Assembly: GCA_019119635.1 (NCBI GenBank)
Contig: DWWP01000019.1
Location: forward strand, 62,001 to 126,000
From: Candidatus Dietzia intestinipullorum
GTDB taxonomy: Bacteria > Actinomycetota > Actinomycetes > Mycobacteriales > Mycobacteriaceae
Length of the DNA stretch: 64,000 nt
Direction: 5' to 3'
Below, piece by piece: positions 25,191-34,591 of the stretch (positions are counted from its first letter, which is position 1; every line of letters starts with the position of its first letter). The notes below the pieces were generated by a model. That model had not been told where the DNA came from. It ran no database searches and saw only the letters and a program-made list of their open reading frames with translations. Position numbers and translations under genes: made by a program.

Positions 25191-25221
25191 ACTGGAACAG
25201 TAGTACATTTTCTGTTCCAGT
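25191..25221. promoter_or_regulatory. Perfect TetR-type operator palindrome
   Basis: ACTGGAACAG, 11 bp, CTGTTCCAGT forms a perfect 10-bp inverted repeat directly between the ATG of the FAD oxidase and the divergent TetR gene. Position and symmetry fit an autoregulatory TetR site controlling both directions. Confidence 0.75.
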
Positions 25222-25226
25222 GCTCC

Positions 25227-25250
25227 GGTGTCGAGTCCGGTGTCGAGTCC
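25227..25250. repeat. 12-bp tandem repeat in the TetR leader
   Basis: GGTGTCGAGTCC occurs twice without a gap, 17-40 bp before the TetR start codon. It could be a second binding site or simple slippage. Confidence 0.7.
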
Positions 25251-25266
25251 GAAGTGAGGAGATCCG

Positions 25267-25890
25267 ATGACGGCAGTCGCCCCGCCGCGCGCGGCAGTCC
25301 GGGATCCCGGCCGTGGCGAGTCCGGCGAGCGCACATCCAGTCGCGACCGCGCCCTCACCTCCGCCCGCGACTCCCTCCTCGAGATCGGTACCAGGCGCAC
25401 CACGATGGTCGAGGTCGCGCGGCGCTCCGGTGTCGGACGGACCACCCTGTACCGGCACTGGAAGGACGTCTCCGCGCTCTTCGCCGACCTGCTCACGCGC
25501 GAGTTGTCCGCGGCCGTCGACAGCCTCACCGCCGAGCCCCGCGACGCCGATCACCTCGCCGAGGTCGTGTGCGACATCGCCGAGGAACTCCGGACCGACC
25601 CGATGCTCGACGCGCTGCGCCGGCACGAGTCGGAACTCCTGGCCGTCTACCTCCTCCACCGGCTGGGCACCGCGCAACGGCACCTCATCGACCTGTTGCG
25701 CGGCAGCCTCGAGCAGGTGATCGCCACCGACCCCCGGCTCGCCGGACGCGACGCCGACCGCACCGCGCACACGCTCTACCTCGCCGTCCAGGGAGCGGTA
25801 CTGAGCGGCCCACTGGCCGCGCCACTCGCCGACCCGCGCGCCTGGCGTGCGGAACTGGACCTACTCGTCAGGGGATACCTCCGGATATGA
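25267..25890 (+). CDS. TetR family regulator of the lipid-glycerol locus
   Basis: The 207-residue repressor has an N-terminal helix-turn-helix (about residues 25-75; TMVEVARRSGVGRTTLYRHW) and a helical ligand domain. It starts just downstream of a perfect 10-bp palindrome and is coupled to glpD by an ATGA overlap (25887-25890). In M. tuberculosis Rv2250c occupies the same place between glpD1 and the divergent flavoprotein/DAG kinase pair. It probably represses both arms; the ligand, perhaps an acyl or glycerol derivative, is unknown. Confidence 0.9.
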   Translation: MTAVAPPRAAVRDPGRGESGERTSSRDRALTSARDSLLEIGTRRTTMVEVARRSGVGRTTLYRHWKDVSALFADLLTRELSAAVDSLTAEPRDADHLAEVVCDIAEELRTDPMLDALRRHESELLAVYLLHRLGTAQRHLIDLLRGSLEQVIATDPRLAGRDADRTAHTLYLAVQGAVLSGPLAAPLADPRAWRAELDLLVRGYLRI

Positions 25891-27479
25891 CCGATCACCA
25901 CGCCACCTCAGCCCACTCCACCGCCCTGTCCGCCGCGAGGCGCGACCGCGAGCTCGCCGCCCTGCGCGAGCGCACGGATCCCGTCGACCTCGTGGTGATC
26001 GGAGGCGGCATCACCGGAGTCGGAATCGCCCTCGACGCCGCCTCCCGCGGCCTGGACACCGTCCTGCTCGAGGCCCACGACCTGGCCTTCGGCACCAGCC
26101 GCTGGTCCTCCAAGCTCGCCCACGGAGGGCTGCGCTACCTGGCCTCCGGCAACGTCGGCATCGCGCGCCGCTCCGCCCTCGAGCGAGGGATCCTGCTCGA
26201 ACGCACCGCGCCCCACCTCGTCCGCCCGCTGGCCCAGGTGGTGCCCGTCCACCGGGGCACCGGCGTCCTGAACACGATCCTGCCCGGGTTGGGTTTCGTC
26301 GCGGGCACCGCACTGAGCCGGCTCGCCGGAACCGACTCCGCGACGCTTCCCGGCGCCCGGCTCCTGAGTGCCTCGAAGGTCGCCGAGTACGTGCCCGGGG
26401 TCAGGCGCGACGGGCTGCGCTTCGGCCATCTCAACTGGGACGGCCAGCTGGTCGACGACTCCCGGCTGGTCGTGGGCGTCGCCCGGACCGCCGCCGGCCA
26501 CGGCGCCCGCATCCTCACCCGCGCCCGGGTCACGGAGGCCAGCGGCACGCAGGTCACCGTGCGCGACGAGTCGGGTGGGGGCGAAGGCGGCGGCGACGGC
26601 GAGGAGTTCACTCTCACCGCACGTCAGGTGGTCAACGCCACCGGGGTGTGGGCCGGGGAGACCGCGCCCGGTGTCCGCGTCCGCCCCTCCCGCGGTACCC
26701 ACCTCGTGGTGCGGGCCGACGCGCTCGGGAACCCGACGGGCGCGCTCACCGTCCCCGTCCCGGGAGAGACCAACCGCTTCTGCTTCTGCCTGCCCGCCCA
26801 GTCCGGCAGGGTCTACGTGGGCCTGACCGACGTGGACGCCCCCGGCCCGGTGCCGGATGTCCCGCACGCCACCGAGGAGGAGATCGACTTCCTCCTCGAC
26901 GTGGTCGGGCGCGCACTGGAGTCCCCCCTGACCCGCGACGACGTCCTCGGCACCTTCGCCGGACTGCGCCCCCTCGTCGACGCCGGCGACGGCGACACCG
27001 CGGACCTCTCCCGCGAGCACGCGTTGCTCACCGCCGACGACGGACTCATCACCATCACCGGCGGCAAGCTCACCGAGTACCGACTCATGGCCGAGCAGGC
27101 CGTCGACCTCGTGGTGGAGCGGACCGGACTGGCCGCCGGGTCGTGCCACACCGCCGACCTGCCCCTGATCGGCGCGCCCGGACACCCGGAGACCAGCACC
27201 TCCCCGGCCGGGTACCTGCCGGCAGCACTCGTCGAGCGCTTCGGGCTGGAGTCCGCGGCGGTCGTGGCCGCGAGCGTGCTCGACCGCCCGCTCGAGCCCG
27301 TCGCGGAGGGACTCGACGTGACGCGCGCCGAGTTCTCCCACGCCGTCACCCACGAGGGTGCGCTGAGCGTCGACGACGTGCTCGACCGCCGCAGCCGCGT
27401 GGGGCTGGTCCCCACCGATCGCGCCGCCGCGGAGCCCGCCGCGCGCGAGGCGATCGCCGCGGGGCAGGCGCCCGCCTAG
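25887..27479 (+). CDS. glpD: Glycerol-3-phosphate dehydrogenase (FAD)
   Basis: GlpD oxidises glycerol-3-phosphate to dihydroxyacetone phosphate and feeds electrons to the quinone pool. The 530-residue product has the FAD Rossmann motif LVVIGGGITGVGIALDAASR (near 34-53), FGTSRWSSKLAHGGLRY, the DAO core and a C-terminal domain with TITGGKLTEYRLMAEQAV. The GGGEGGGDGEE loop near residue 230 is an unusual Gly-rich insert. It starts in an ATGA overlap with TetR and ends with a 4-bp overlap with the convergent decarboxylase gene. It matches Rv2249c (GlpD1) by context. Confidence 0.93.
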   Translation: MTDHHATSAHSTALSAARRDRELAALRERTDPVDLVVIGGGITGVGIALDAASRGLDTVLLEAHDLAFGTSRWSSKLAHGGLRYLASGNVGIARRSALERGILLERTAPHLVRPLAQVVPVHRGTGVLNTILPGLGFVAGTALSRLAGTDSATLPGARLLSASKVAEYVPGVRRDGLRFGHLNWDGQLVDDSRLVVGVARTAAGHGARILTRARVTEASGTQVTVRDESGGGEGGGDGEEFTLTARQVVNATGVWAGETAPGVRVRPSRGTHLVVRADALGNPTGALTVPVPGETNRFCFCLPAQSGRVYVGLTDVDAPGPVPDVPHATEEEIDFLLDVVGRALESPLTRDDVLGTFAGLRPLVDAGDGDTADLSREHALLTADDGLITITGGKLTEYRLMAEQAVDLVVERTGLAAGSCHTADLPLIGAPGHPETSTSPAGYLPAALVERFGLESAAVVAASVLDRPLEPVAEGLDVTRAEFSHAVTHEGALSVDDVLDRRSRVGLVPTDRAAAEPAAREAIAAGQAPA

Positions 27480-28252
27480 GCCAGGGCCTCGGGCGCCCGG
27501 AACTCGGCCTCGAAGCGCTCGAACGCGAACGTGCCCAGCGCGCGGGCGCGCTCGAGGCCCAGTTCGCGGACCGCGTGGGCGATCCGGGCCACGTCGCGGT
27601 CCCCGCCCCCGGCCGCCGTCGCCAGGCCGATCCGCGCCCCACCCAGCGGGCGGACCCGGCCGCCGGCGACCCGCGCGGCGGCCCGGACCAGCACCGGCGC
27701 ACCCTCGAGGACCTGGACACAGTTCATGGCGACCCGGTGGCGACCCGGGACCGGGATGCCCACGCGGGTGTCCAGGCGGAGGTCCACGCCGCCCGCGCCG
27801 CTCGAGCCGACCGGCCCCAGTCGCGCGTCGTCGAGCGCACCCCCGGCCGTGCCGACCATGTCGCCCTTCCACTTGGGAAAGCCCCACAGTTGGTTGCCGG
27901 CCGCGAGCGTGAAGTCCTGGTCGACCGGGAGTTCGTGGATGTGCTGGAGCGTGCCCACTCCCGGCACTCTCACCTGGAACGCCAGCCCGACCTCGTGGTA
28001 TGCGCCCAGCACGTTGCCGGGGACGTCGTGATACTTCACGTGGATGACCGTGACAGGGGTCCGGCCGCCCGGCAGCGTGACCACCTCGACGTCCGTCCGG
28101 TCCAGCACGTCCGACTGCGGGCCGGCGGCGATGAGCCGGCGGGCGACCGCCGCCTGCGACAGGAATGCCGCGCCGGAGATCGACGCGGCCTCCACGGGGA
28201 CGGGGAACGTGAGGGTCCGGCCGGCGACGACGCGGGTGTCAGAGGAAGGCAT
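27476..28252 (-). CDS. Acetoacetate decarboxylase family protein
   Basis: The 258-residue protein has the ADC fold. YHEVGLAFQVR and QLWGFPKWKGDM are typical; the Lys residues of FPKWKGD lie near the position of the Schiff-base Lys of acetoacetate decarboxylase. Many actinobacterial members are not true acetoacetate decarboxylases but act on other keto acids or as aldolases. There is no signal peptide. The stop codons of this gene and glpD interlock at 27476-27479. Function beyond family is not assigned. Confidence 0.82.
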   Translation of the reverse strand: MPSSDTRVVAGRTLTFPVPVEAASISGAAFLSQAAVARRLIAAGPQSDVLDRTDVEVVTLPGGRTPVTVIHVKYHDVPGNVLGAYHEVGLAFQVRVPGVGTLQHIHELPVDQDFTLAAGNQLWGFPKWKGDMVGTAGGALDDARLGPVGSSGAGGVDLRLDTRVGIPVPGRHRVAMNCVQVLEGAPVLVRAAARVAGGRVRPLGGARIGLATAAGGGDRDVARIAHAVRELGLERARALGTFAFERFEAEFRAPEALA

Positions 28253-28319
28253 GCCCCGACCGTAGCGGATGGCGTGGCCGGGCTCACCGGATCAGCCGAG
28301 CCCCCGGTCAGCGGGCCCG

Positions 28320-29780
28320 TCAGTCGGTAGGGCCCTCCGCCTCCTCGCGCGGCGCGGCCACTCCCGGGCTCCGGCGCCCCTTGTACTGCGGCCGCAGGAG
28401 ATTTGCCGGGGACAGGATGTCGTCGACCTCCTGCTCGCTGAGCAGCCCCATCTCCAGGACCACCTCCCGCACACCCCGGCCCGACCGGGCGCACTCCTTG
28501 CCCACGAGGTCGCCGTTGTGATGGCCGATCACCGGGTTGAGATAGGTGACGATGCCGATCGAATCCATGACATTGCCGCGGGTGGTCTCCTCATTGGCCG
28601 TGATCCCGCAGACGCACTTCTGCGTGAGGGTCTCGATGGCCGAGGTGAGCAGGGTGATCGACTCGAACATGGCCTGCGCGATCACCGGCTCCATCACGTT
28701 GAGCTGCAGCTGCCCGGCCTCGGCGGCCATGGTCACCGTCACGTCGTTGCCCATGACCTTGAAGCACACCTGGTTGACCACCTCGGGGATCACCGGGTTC
28801 ACCTTGGCCGGCATGATCGACGAGCCCGCCTGCAGCTCCGGCAGGTTGATCTCGTTGAGCCCCGCGCGCGGCCCCGAGGACAGCAGCCGCAGGTCGTTGC
28901 AGATCTTGGACACCTTGGCTGCCGTCCGCTTGAGCGCGGCGTGCACGTTGACGTAGTCGCCTGTGTCGCTGGTCGCCTCGATGAGGTTCATCGCGCCCGT
29001 CACCGGCAGCCCCGTGACCTCCCGCAGGTGGCCGATCACGGCCCGCCGGTAGTCGGGCGGCGTGTTGACGCCCGTGCCGATCGCGGTGGCCCCGAGGTTG
29101 ACGTCGAGGAGCATGCGGGCGGCGGCACCGAGCACGTGCAGTTCCTCGTCGAGGGTCACCGCGAAGCCACCGAACTCCTGGCCGAGCGACATGGGCACCG
29201 CGTCCTGCAACTGCGTGCGGCCCATCTTGAGGACCTCGCGGAACTCCTCCGACTTGTCGTAGAAGGCCTCCCGGAGGTCGACGATCGCCGGCTCGAGGCG
29301 CTCCAGCGCGTGCCACAGGGCCAGCCGGAACCCGGTCGGGTACGCGTCGTTGGTGGACTGCGAGCAGTTCACGTGGTCGTTGGGGCTGACCACGTCGTAC
29401 GCGCCCTTGGGCTCGCCCAGCCCTTCGAGCGCGAGGTTGGCCACCACCTCGTTGGTGTTCATGTTCACCGACGTCCCCGCGCCGCCCTGGTAGACGCAGG
29501 AGGGGAACTGGTCCATGCAGCGTTCCTCGTCCAGGATCCGGTCGCAGGCCCGCACGATGGCATCGGCCACCCGTCGGTCGAGGACCTCCATCTCCAGGTT
29601 CGCGAGGGCGGCGGCCTTCTTGACCATCACCATCCCGCGGATGAAGTCCGGGACGTCGCTGATCGTGGTGTCGGCGATCGGGAAGTTCTCGACCGCCCTG
29701 ACGGTGTGGACCCCGTAATAGGCGTCCGCCGGCACCTCTCGGGTCCCGAGGAGGTCTTCTTCCACACGGGTCTGGTTCAT
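28320..29780 (-). CDS. aspA: Aspartate ammonia-lyase
   Basis: AspA reversibly deaminates aspartate to fumarate. The 486-residue protein has the lyase signature [20 protein letters not shown] (catalytic Ser in the SS loop), [37 protein letters not shown] and [12 protein letters not shown]. It starts [20 protein letters not shown], the aspartase rather than fumarase version. The length fits. It is divergent from the PAP2 gene across 78 bp. A disordered basic tail after residue 465 is unremarkable. Confidence 0.93.
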   Translation of the reverse strand: MNQTRVEEDLLGTREVPADAYYGVHTVRAVENFPIADTTISDVPDFIRGMVMVKKAAALANLEMEVLDRRVADAIVRACDRILDEERCMDQFPSCVYQGGAGTSVNMNTNEVVANLALEGLGEPKGAYDVVSPNDHVNCSQSTNDAYPTGFRLALWHALERLEPAIVDLREAFYDKSEEFREVLKMGRTQLQDAVPMSLGQEFGGFAVTLDEELHVLGAAARMLLDVNLGATAIGTGVNTPPDYRRAVIGHLREVTGLPVTGAMNLIEATSDTGDYVNVHAALKRTAAKVSKICNDLRLLSSGPRAGLNEINLPELQAGSSIMPAKVNPVIPEVVNQVCFKVMGNDVTVTMAAEAGQLQLNVMEPVIAQAMFESITLLTSAIETLTQKCVCGITANEETTRGNVMDSIGIVTYLNPVIGHHNGDLVGKECARSGRGVREVVLEMGLLSEQEVDDILSPANLLRPQYKGRRSPGVAAPREEAEGPTD

Positions 29781-29858
29781 CTACCCTCCGCTGGTCGACT
29801 CGGCTTGGCCCACACTAACCGCGAGACGGCCCCCTGGGAGCACCCTTAGTGTGGAGGG

Positions 29859-30686
29859 ATGGTGCGCACGAGGAGCCCGGGCCGAGTCCTCGGCCGGGCC
29901 CCCACCCCCGGTCAGGCATTGCCCTCGGCCCGCGCCGCCCTGCATCCGCAGGAGGGGGTGCTCGGCAGCGTCATCGACCGCGGTGGCCTGCCGCTGCCCG
30001 GCCGGACCTGGCCGATCTTCGGCATCGCCTTTGTCGGGTTCGCCACCCCCGTGATCGGGTTCGTGGAACTGGCCGAACGCGTCACCGACGGCGCCAAGCT
30101 CCCCTTCGACCGCCCGGTCATGTTGTGGCTCCGTCGCCGTCATTCGTCGGGAACCACCAGGTTCGTGCGGGCCGTCACCGAGCTGGGCGGGGTCACCGCC
30201 GTCCCCGTGTTCGCCCTCGCCGCGGCCGGCTACCTCGCCTACGTCCGGGGGAGCCGGCGACCCGCCGCGCTGCTCACCGTGTCGCTCGTGGGCTCGACGA
30301 TCATCAACAGCGTCCTCAAGGTGATGTACCGGCGCGCCCGCCCCACGTTCTTCGCGCACATCGTGCAGGAGAAGAGCTACTCCTTCCCCAGCGGGCACGC
30401 CATGGCCAGCGCCGCCCTCGCCGGCTGCGCGTGCGTCCTGGCCTGGCCCACCCGGTGGCGGTACCCCGTGATCGCCGCCTCCTCCGTGTACGTGCCCACG
30501 ATCGGACTGTCCCGCATGTACCTGGGCGTGCACTTCCCCAGCGACATCCTGGCCGGCTGGTGTGTGAGCCTGGCCTGGGTCGGCGAGGTCGCGACCATCA
30601 TGTGGCTCGTGGACCGCCTCGACATCCCGATCCCGGAGGTCGCGGATCTGCCGGAACTGCTCACAGGAGGGACGACGACGAGATGA
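29859..30686 (+). CDS. PAP2 family membrane phosphatase
   Basis: The 275-residue protein has about five or six membrane helices and the three-part lipid phosphatase signature: KVMYRRARP, SFPSGHAM and SRMYLGVHFPSDILAG. The catalytic His residues are in the second and third motifs. Members remove phosphate from phosphatidate, undecaprenyl or polyprenyl pyrophosphates, or phosphatidylglycerol phosphate. It is translationally coupled (ATGA at 30683) to a macrodomain protein, which is an unusual partner. Confidence 0.9.
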   Translation: MVRTRSPGRVLGRAPTPGQALPSARAALHPQEGVLGSVIDRGGLPLPGRTWPIFGIAFVGFATPVIGFVELAERVTDGAKLPFDRPVMLWLRRRHSSGTTRFVRAVTELGGVTAVPVFALAAAGYLAYVRGSRRPAALLTVSLVGSTIINSVLKVMYRRARPTFFAHIVQEKSYSFPSGHAMASAALAGCACVLAWPTRWRYPVIAASSVYVPTIGLSRMYLGVHFPSDILAGWCVSLAWVGEVATIMWLVDRLDIPIPEVADLPELLTGGTTTR

Positions 30687-31201
30687 GCTCCCACGCCCGG
30701 GTCGATCTGCACCGCGGCGACATCACCCGATTGCCGGTGGACGCCGTGGTGAACGCCGCGAACAGCTCGCTCCTCGGCGGCGGAGGTGTCGACGAAGCCA
30801 TCCACCGCGCCGGCGGGCCGACGATCCTCGCCGAATGCCGCGAGCTCCGCGGGTCCCGCTTCCCGGACGGGCTCCCCACCGGGCAGGCGGTCGCGACCGG
30901 CGCCGGGGACCTGCCCGCACGCTGGGTGATCCACACCGTGGGGCCCGTCCACGGCACGACCCCGGACGGCGCGCAGCGGCTGGCCGACTGCTACTCGCAC
31001 TCCCTGGAGGTGGCCGACGAGGTCGGTGCCCGGACGGTGGCTTTCCCCCTCATCTCCGCCGGTGCGTACGGGTGGCCGCTCGAGGACGCGGTCCGGACCG
31101 CCCTGACCACGCTCGGCGGCACCCGCACGACGGTCGAGACCGCGACCCTCGTGCTGTTCGACGAGGAGACCTTCCGCCTGGCCGAGGCACTGCGGGGCTG
31201 A
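30683..31201 (+). CDS. Macrodomain protein (ADP-ribose binding, MacroD-like)
   Basis: The 172-residue protein is a single macrodomain: GDITRLPVDAVVNAANSSLL, GGGGVDEAIHRAGG, TGQAVATGAGDLPARWVIHT and FPLISAGAYGWPLEDAV. These are the MacroD/YmdB loops that bind ADP-ribose and hydrolyse O-acetyl-ADP-ribose or mono-ADP-ribosylated proteins. The NAAN and GGGGVD active-site loops are complete. It starts in an ATGA overlap with the PAP2 phosphatase gene, so the two are made together. Confidence 0.93.
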   Translation: MSSHARVDLHRGDITRLPVDAVVNAANSSLLGGGGVDEAIHRAGGPTILAECRELRGSRFPDGLPTGQAVATGAGDLPARWVIHTVGPVHGTTPDGAQRLADCYSHSLEVADEVGARTVAFPLISAGAYGWPLEDAVRTALTTLGGTRTTVETATLVLFDEETFRLAEALRG

Positions 31202-31244
31202 CCCGGGCGCCCCGGCCCGCCGGGCGGTCGTCGCGGGTACCGCG

Positions 31245-33248
31245 TCAGATGCGGTCGACCAGGAGCCTGGCGAACTCGGCGGGATCGGAGAGGGAGCCGC
31301 CCTCCGCGAGGACCGCCGCGCCCGAGAGCAGGCGGGCGGTGTTCCCCAGCGCGGGGTCGGACGGGTCCTGCGCGTGCTGCTCGCGCAGGCGCCCGACCAG
31401 CGGGTGCGACGGGTTGAGCTCGAGGATCCGCTTGCTCGTGGGCATCTCCATGCCCGAGGCCCGGTACATGGCCTCGAGCTGCGGCGTCATGTCGAACTCG
31501 TCGCCCACCATGCAGGCGGCGGACTCGGTGAGCCGGTGCGACAGTCGCACCTGCTTGACCTCCTCGGACAGCTCCTCGCCCAGCCACTCGAGCAGGTCGG
31601 TGAACTCGGCGGCGTCGGGGGCGTCCTCGGACTTCGCGGTGTCCGTACCGATGCCGGACAGGTCCACGTCGCCCTTGGCCACCGAGCGCAGCCGCTTGCC
31701 GTCGACCTCGCCGACCGCGTCGACCCACACCTCGTCGACCGGGTCGGTGAGCACCAGGACCTCCACGCCGCGGGCACGGAACGCCTCGAGGTGCGGTGAG
31801 TTCTCGACCGCCGCGCGGCTCGGCCCGGTGAGGTAGTAGATCTCCTCCTGGCCCTCGACCATGCGCTCGACGTACTCGGCGATCGTGGTGCCCCACTCGC
31901 CCGAGGCCTCGGAGGCGCCGGCGCCGGAGTCGGGGCGGGTCGAGGCGAACGTGCTCACGGCGAGCAGCTGGTCCCGCGCGTCGACGTCCGCGATGAGGCC
32001 CTCCTTGAGGACGGCCCCGAAGTTGTCCCAGAACGACCGGAACTCCTCCGGGCGCTCGGTGCGGATCTGCTCGATGGCCTGCAGCACTCGCCTGACCAGA
32101 CGCTTACGGATCGCGCGGATCTGGCGGTCCTGCTGCAGGATCTCGCGGGAGACGTTGAGCGAGAGGTCCTGGGCGTCCACGATGCCCTTGACAAAACGCA
32201 GGAACGGCGGGACCAGCTCCTCGCAGTCGTCCATGATGAACACGCGACGAACGTAGAGCTGCACGCCACGCTTGACCTCGGGGGAGAACAGGTCGAACGG
32301 CACCTGCGTGGGCAGGAACAGCAGCGCCTGGTACTCGAACGTGCCCTCGGCCTTGAGCGTGATGGTCTCCAGCGGCTCGTCCCACGCGTGCGAGACGTGG
32401 CGGTAGAACTCCGCGTACTCCTCGTCCGAGACCTCGGACTTGGGGCGCGTCCAGAGCGCCTTCTGCGAGTTGAGGGTGACGGTCTCCAAGACGGTGTTCT
32501 CGGCCGAGGGATCGTTGCCCTCGTCGTCGTCCCCCTCCGGCTCCGGCGCCGGCCGCTCGACCTCCATGCGGATGGGCCAGGCGATGAAGTCCGAGTACGT
32601 GCGCACCACCCGGCGCAGCGTGTCCTCGGCGGCGTAATCCGGCAGGGCCGCGTCGCCGCCCGCAGGCGTGAGATCCAGGATCACCGCCGTGCCCTGCGGC
32701 GCGTCCGCGACCTCCTCGAGCGTGTACGTGCCGTCGCCGCTCGAGGTCCAGCGCGTGCCGACCTCCTCGCCGGCCTTACGGGTGACCAGCGTGACGGTGC
32801 CCGCCACCATGAACGTCGAGTAGAAGCCGATGCCGAACTGACCGATCAGGTCCGCGGTGGCCTGCTCGCTCATCTCGCCGGACTCCTCGGCCGCCTTCGC
32901 CGCCGCCAGTGCCTCCCGCATCTGCCCCGTGCCCGACTTGGCGAGGGTGCCGATGAGGTCCACCACCTCGTCCCGCGACATGCCGATGCCGTTGTCCCGG
33001 ATGGTCAGCGTGCGCGCCTGCGCGTCCGGATCGAGCTCGATGTGCAGGTCCGAGGTGTCCACCCCGAGCGACGAGTCCTGGAGCGCGGCCAGCCGGAGCT
33101 TGTCCAGGGCGTCGGAGGAGTTGGAGATGACCTCGCGGAGGAAGGTGTCCGGATTCGAGTACACCGAGTGGATCATCAGGTCCAACAGTTGGCGCGTCTC
33201 GGCCTGGAACTCCCTGGTCTCTGCGGTACCGGAGGTCTGCGGGCTCAT
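31245..33248 (-). CDS. htpG: Hsp90 chaperone
   Basis: HtpG is the ATP-dependent Hsp90 chaperone. The 667-residue product has the GHKL ATPase domain (REVISNSSDALDKLRLAAL, TIRDNGIGMSRDEVVDLIG, GQFGIGFYS), the middle domain (YVRRVFIMDDCEELVPPFLR, SLNVSREILQ) and the C-terminal dimerisation domain. The length matches actinobacterial forms. It is cytosolic. A GGACCT-type ribosome site precedes the ATG. No HrcA-type CIRCE element was seen upstream. Confidence 0.95.
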   Translation of the reverse strand: MSPQTSGTAETREFQAETRQLLDLMIHSVYSNPDTFLREVISNSSDALDKLRLAALQDSSLGVDTSDLHIELDPDAQARTLTIRDNGIGMSRDEVVDLIGTLAKSGTGQMREALAAAKAAEESGEMSEQATADLIGQFGIGFYSTFMVAGTVTLVTRKAGEEVGTRWTSSGDGTYTLEEVADAPQGTAVILDLTPAGGDAALPDYAAEDTLRRVVRTYSDFIAWPIRMEVERPAPEPEGDDDEGNDPSAENTVLETVTLNSQKALWTRPKSEVSDEEYAEFYRHVSHAWDEPLETITLKAEGTFEYQALLFLPTQVPFDLFSPEVKRGVQLYVRRVFIMDDCEELVPPFLRFVKGIVDAQDLSLNVSREILQQDRQIRAIRKRLVRRVLQAIEQIRTERPEEFRSFWDNFGAVLKEGLIADVDARDQLLAVSTFASTRPDSGAGASEASGEWGTTIAEYVERMVEGQEEIYYLTGPSRAAVENSPHLEAFRARGVEVLVLTDPVDEVWVDAVGEVDGKRLRSVAKGDVDLSGIGTDTAKSEDAPDAAEFTDLLEWLGEELSEEVKQVRLSHRLTESAACMVGDEFDMTPQLEAMYRASGMEMPTSKRILELNPSHPLVGRLREQHAQDPSDPALGNTARLLSGAAVLAEGGSLSDPAEFARLLVDRI

Positions 33249-33350
33249 GGCTGTGTGAGGTCCTTTCGGAAAGGGGGACGGTCCAGCGCGCCGGTGCCGG
33301 CGCTGTCAGGGTCAACCTACTGTGGGGGTCAGACATTCCGGAGGAGCCCC

Positions 33351-33947
33351 ATGACTGCCAAGGCCCGGCCGACGCCGCTACCCCGCGAGCACCTGGACGT
33401 GCTCGATTCCGCGACCGGGCTGTTCGCCCGCGCCCTGGCCGATCCGCTCGAGTGTGACGTCGCGGCCTGCCCCGGCTGGAGCCGCCGCGAACTCGCCAAC
33501 CACGTCCTGGGCGGTGGCCTACGCTACGCCGCGTACTTCTCGCGTCTCCCCGAGTCCGAGGTCGAGTGGACCCGGACCACCGATCACGCCGGCGACCGCC
33601 CTGTGCCGGCCCTGTACCGGACCGCTGCCGGGCTGCGTAAGGAGTTCGTCAGGGCTCCTGGTGCCGACGCGATCGTGCGCCACCGTCTGGCCGAGATGCC
33701 CGTCCGCGACCTGCTCGCGCTCCGCGTGATCGAGCTCGTCGTCCACGCCCACGACCTGTCCCCCGAGACCTGGGACTCCGACGAGGCCGAGGAACTCGCC
33801 GCCTGGGCACTCGGACACGGGCGCGACGTGGTGGAGCTCATGCGGACCTTCGACGTGTTCGCCGACCCGCTGCCGGTCGCGCTCGGCGCCGACTCCCGCG
33901 CCCGCCTGCTCGCCCTCACCGGACGCAGCGCCCCCTCCGAGTCGTGA
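33351..33947 (+). CDS. Maleylpyruvate isomerase-like (TIGR03083) mycothiol-type protein
   Basis: The 198-residue protein belongs to the DinB-like four-helix TIGR03083 group: CPGWSRRELANHVLGGGLRY near residues 43-62 and LRVIELVVHAHDLSPE near 127-142. The His residues in these helices form a divalent metal site in family members, which use mycothiol, the actinobacterial thiol. Substrate is unknown. It begins 102 bp from the divergent htpG and is coupled by GTGA (33944-33947) to the TmrB-like kinase. Confidence 0.85.
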   Translation: MTAKARPTPLPREHLDVLDSATGLFARALADPLECDVAACPGWSRRELANHVLGGGLRYAAYFSRLPESEVEWTRTTDHAGDRPVPALYRTAAGLRKEFVRAPGADAIVRHRLAEMPVRDLLALRVIELVVHAHDLSPETWDSDEAEELAAWALGHGRDVVELMRTFDVFADPLPVALGADSRARLLALTGRSAPSES

Positions 33948-34558
33948 TCGTCTGGATCAACGGCGCGTTCGGTGCCGGCAAGACCCAGGCCGCGTACGAA
34001 CTCGTGCGGCGCACAGACCGCTCCGTCCTGTGCGACCCCGAGATCGTGGGACACGGTCTCAACAGCATGGTGCCGCCGGCAGTGCGCGGGGATTTCCAGG
34101 ACCTGCCCGCCTGGCGGATCGGCGTGCGGGACCAGCTCGCCGCCGTGGACTCGGCGCCGGAGCACGACCTCGTCGTCGTTCCGATGACCCTCATCCGCCC
34201 CGCGTACCACGAGGAGATCCTCGACCACCTCGCCGCCCGCGGCCACGACGTCCGCCACGTGGTCCTCACCGCACGCCCCGCCACCCTCCGACGTCGGTTA
34301 CGCGGCCGGGCCGCGCCCCTGCTCGGTCGCGGAGAGGCCTGGGCGCTGTCCCGGGTCGACCGATGTGTGTCGGCGCTGGACGACGACGAGGTGGTCGGCC
34401 GCGCCAGCGTGCGCATCAGCACAGATCACCTGTCCCACGACCAGGTGGTGGAGGCGGTCGCCACAGCGGTCGGAGTGTCGCTTGTCCGCCCGCGGCGCTC
34501 GGCTCCCGGACGACGACTCCAGACGCTGGCGAACCAGCTGCGCGCGATCCGTCCCTGA
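33944..34558 (+). CDS. TmrB-like P-loop ATP-binding protein
   Basis: The 204-residue protein begins IVWINGAFGAGKTQAAYELV, nearly the same as the start of Bacillus TmrB, which confers tunicamycin resistance. Later TmrB-like segments include DPEIVGHGLNSMVPP, DLVVVPMTLIRPAYHEEI and WALSRVDRCVSAL. In TmrB the P-loop is needed for resistance and the protein is thought to bind tunicamycin at the membrane. Whether this homologue does so is inference. It starts in a GTGA overlap. Its 3' end (34495-34558) has been partly duplicated downstream. Confidence 0.85.
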   Translation: MIVWINGAFGAGKTQAAYELVRRTDRSVLCDPEIVGHGLNSMVPPAVRGDFQDLPAWRIGVRDQLAAVDSAPEHDLVVVPMTLIRPAYHEEILDHLAARGHDVRHVVLTARPATLRRRLRGRAAPLLGRGEAWALSRVDRCVSALDDDEVVGRASVRISTDHLSHDQVVEAVATAVGVSLVRPRRSAPGRRLQTLANQLRAIRP

Positions 34559-34591
34559 CACGCGCGCCCCGCCCTGACACCACCCGTCACT

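Noticed and set aside
25191-25221. LexA box at the FAD oxidase/TetR promoter
   Set aside because: The palindrome lacks the TCGAAC/GTTCGA halves of actinobacterial LexA sites and lies beside a TetR gene, which is the simpler explanation.
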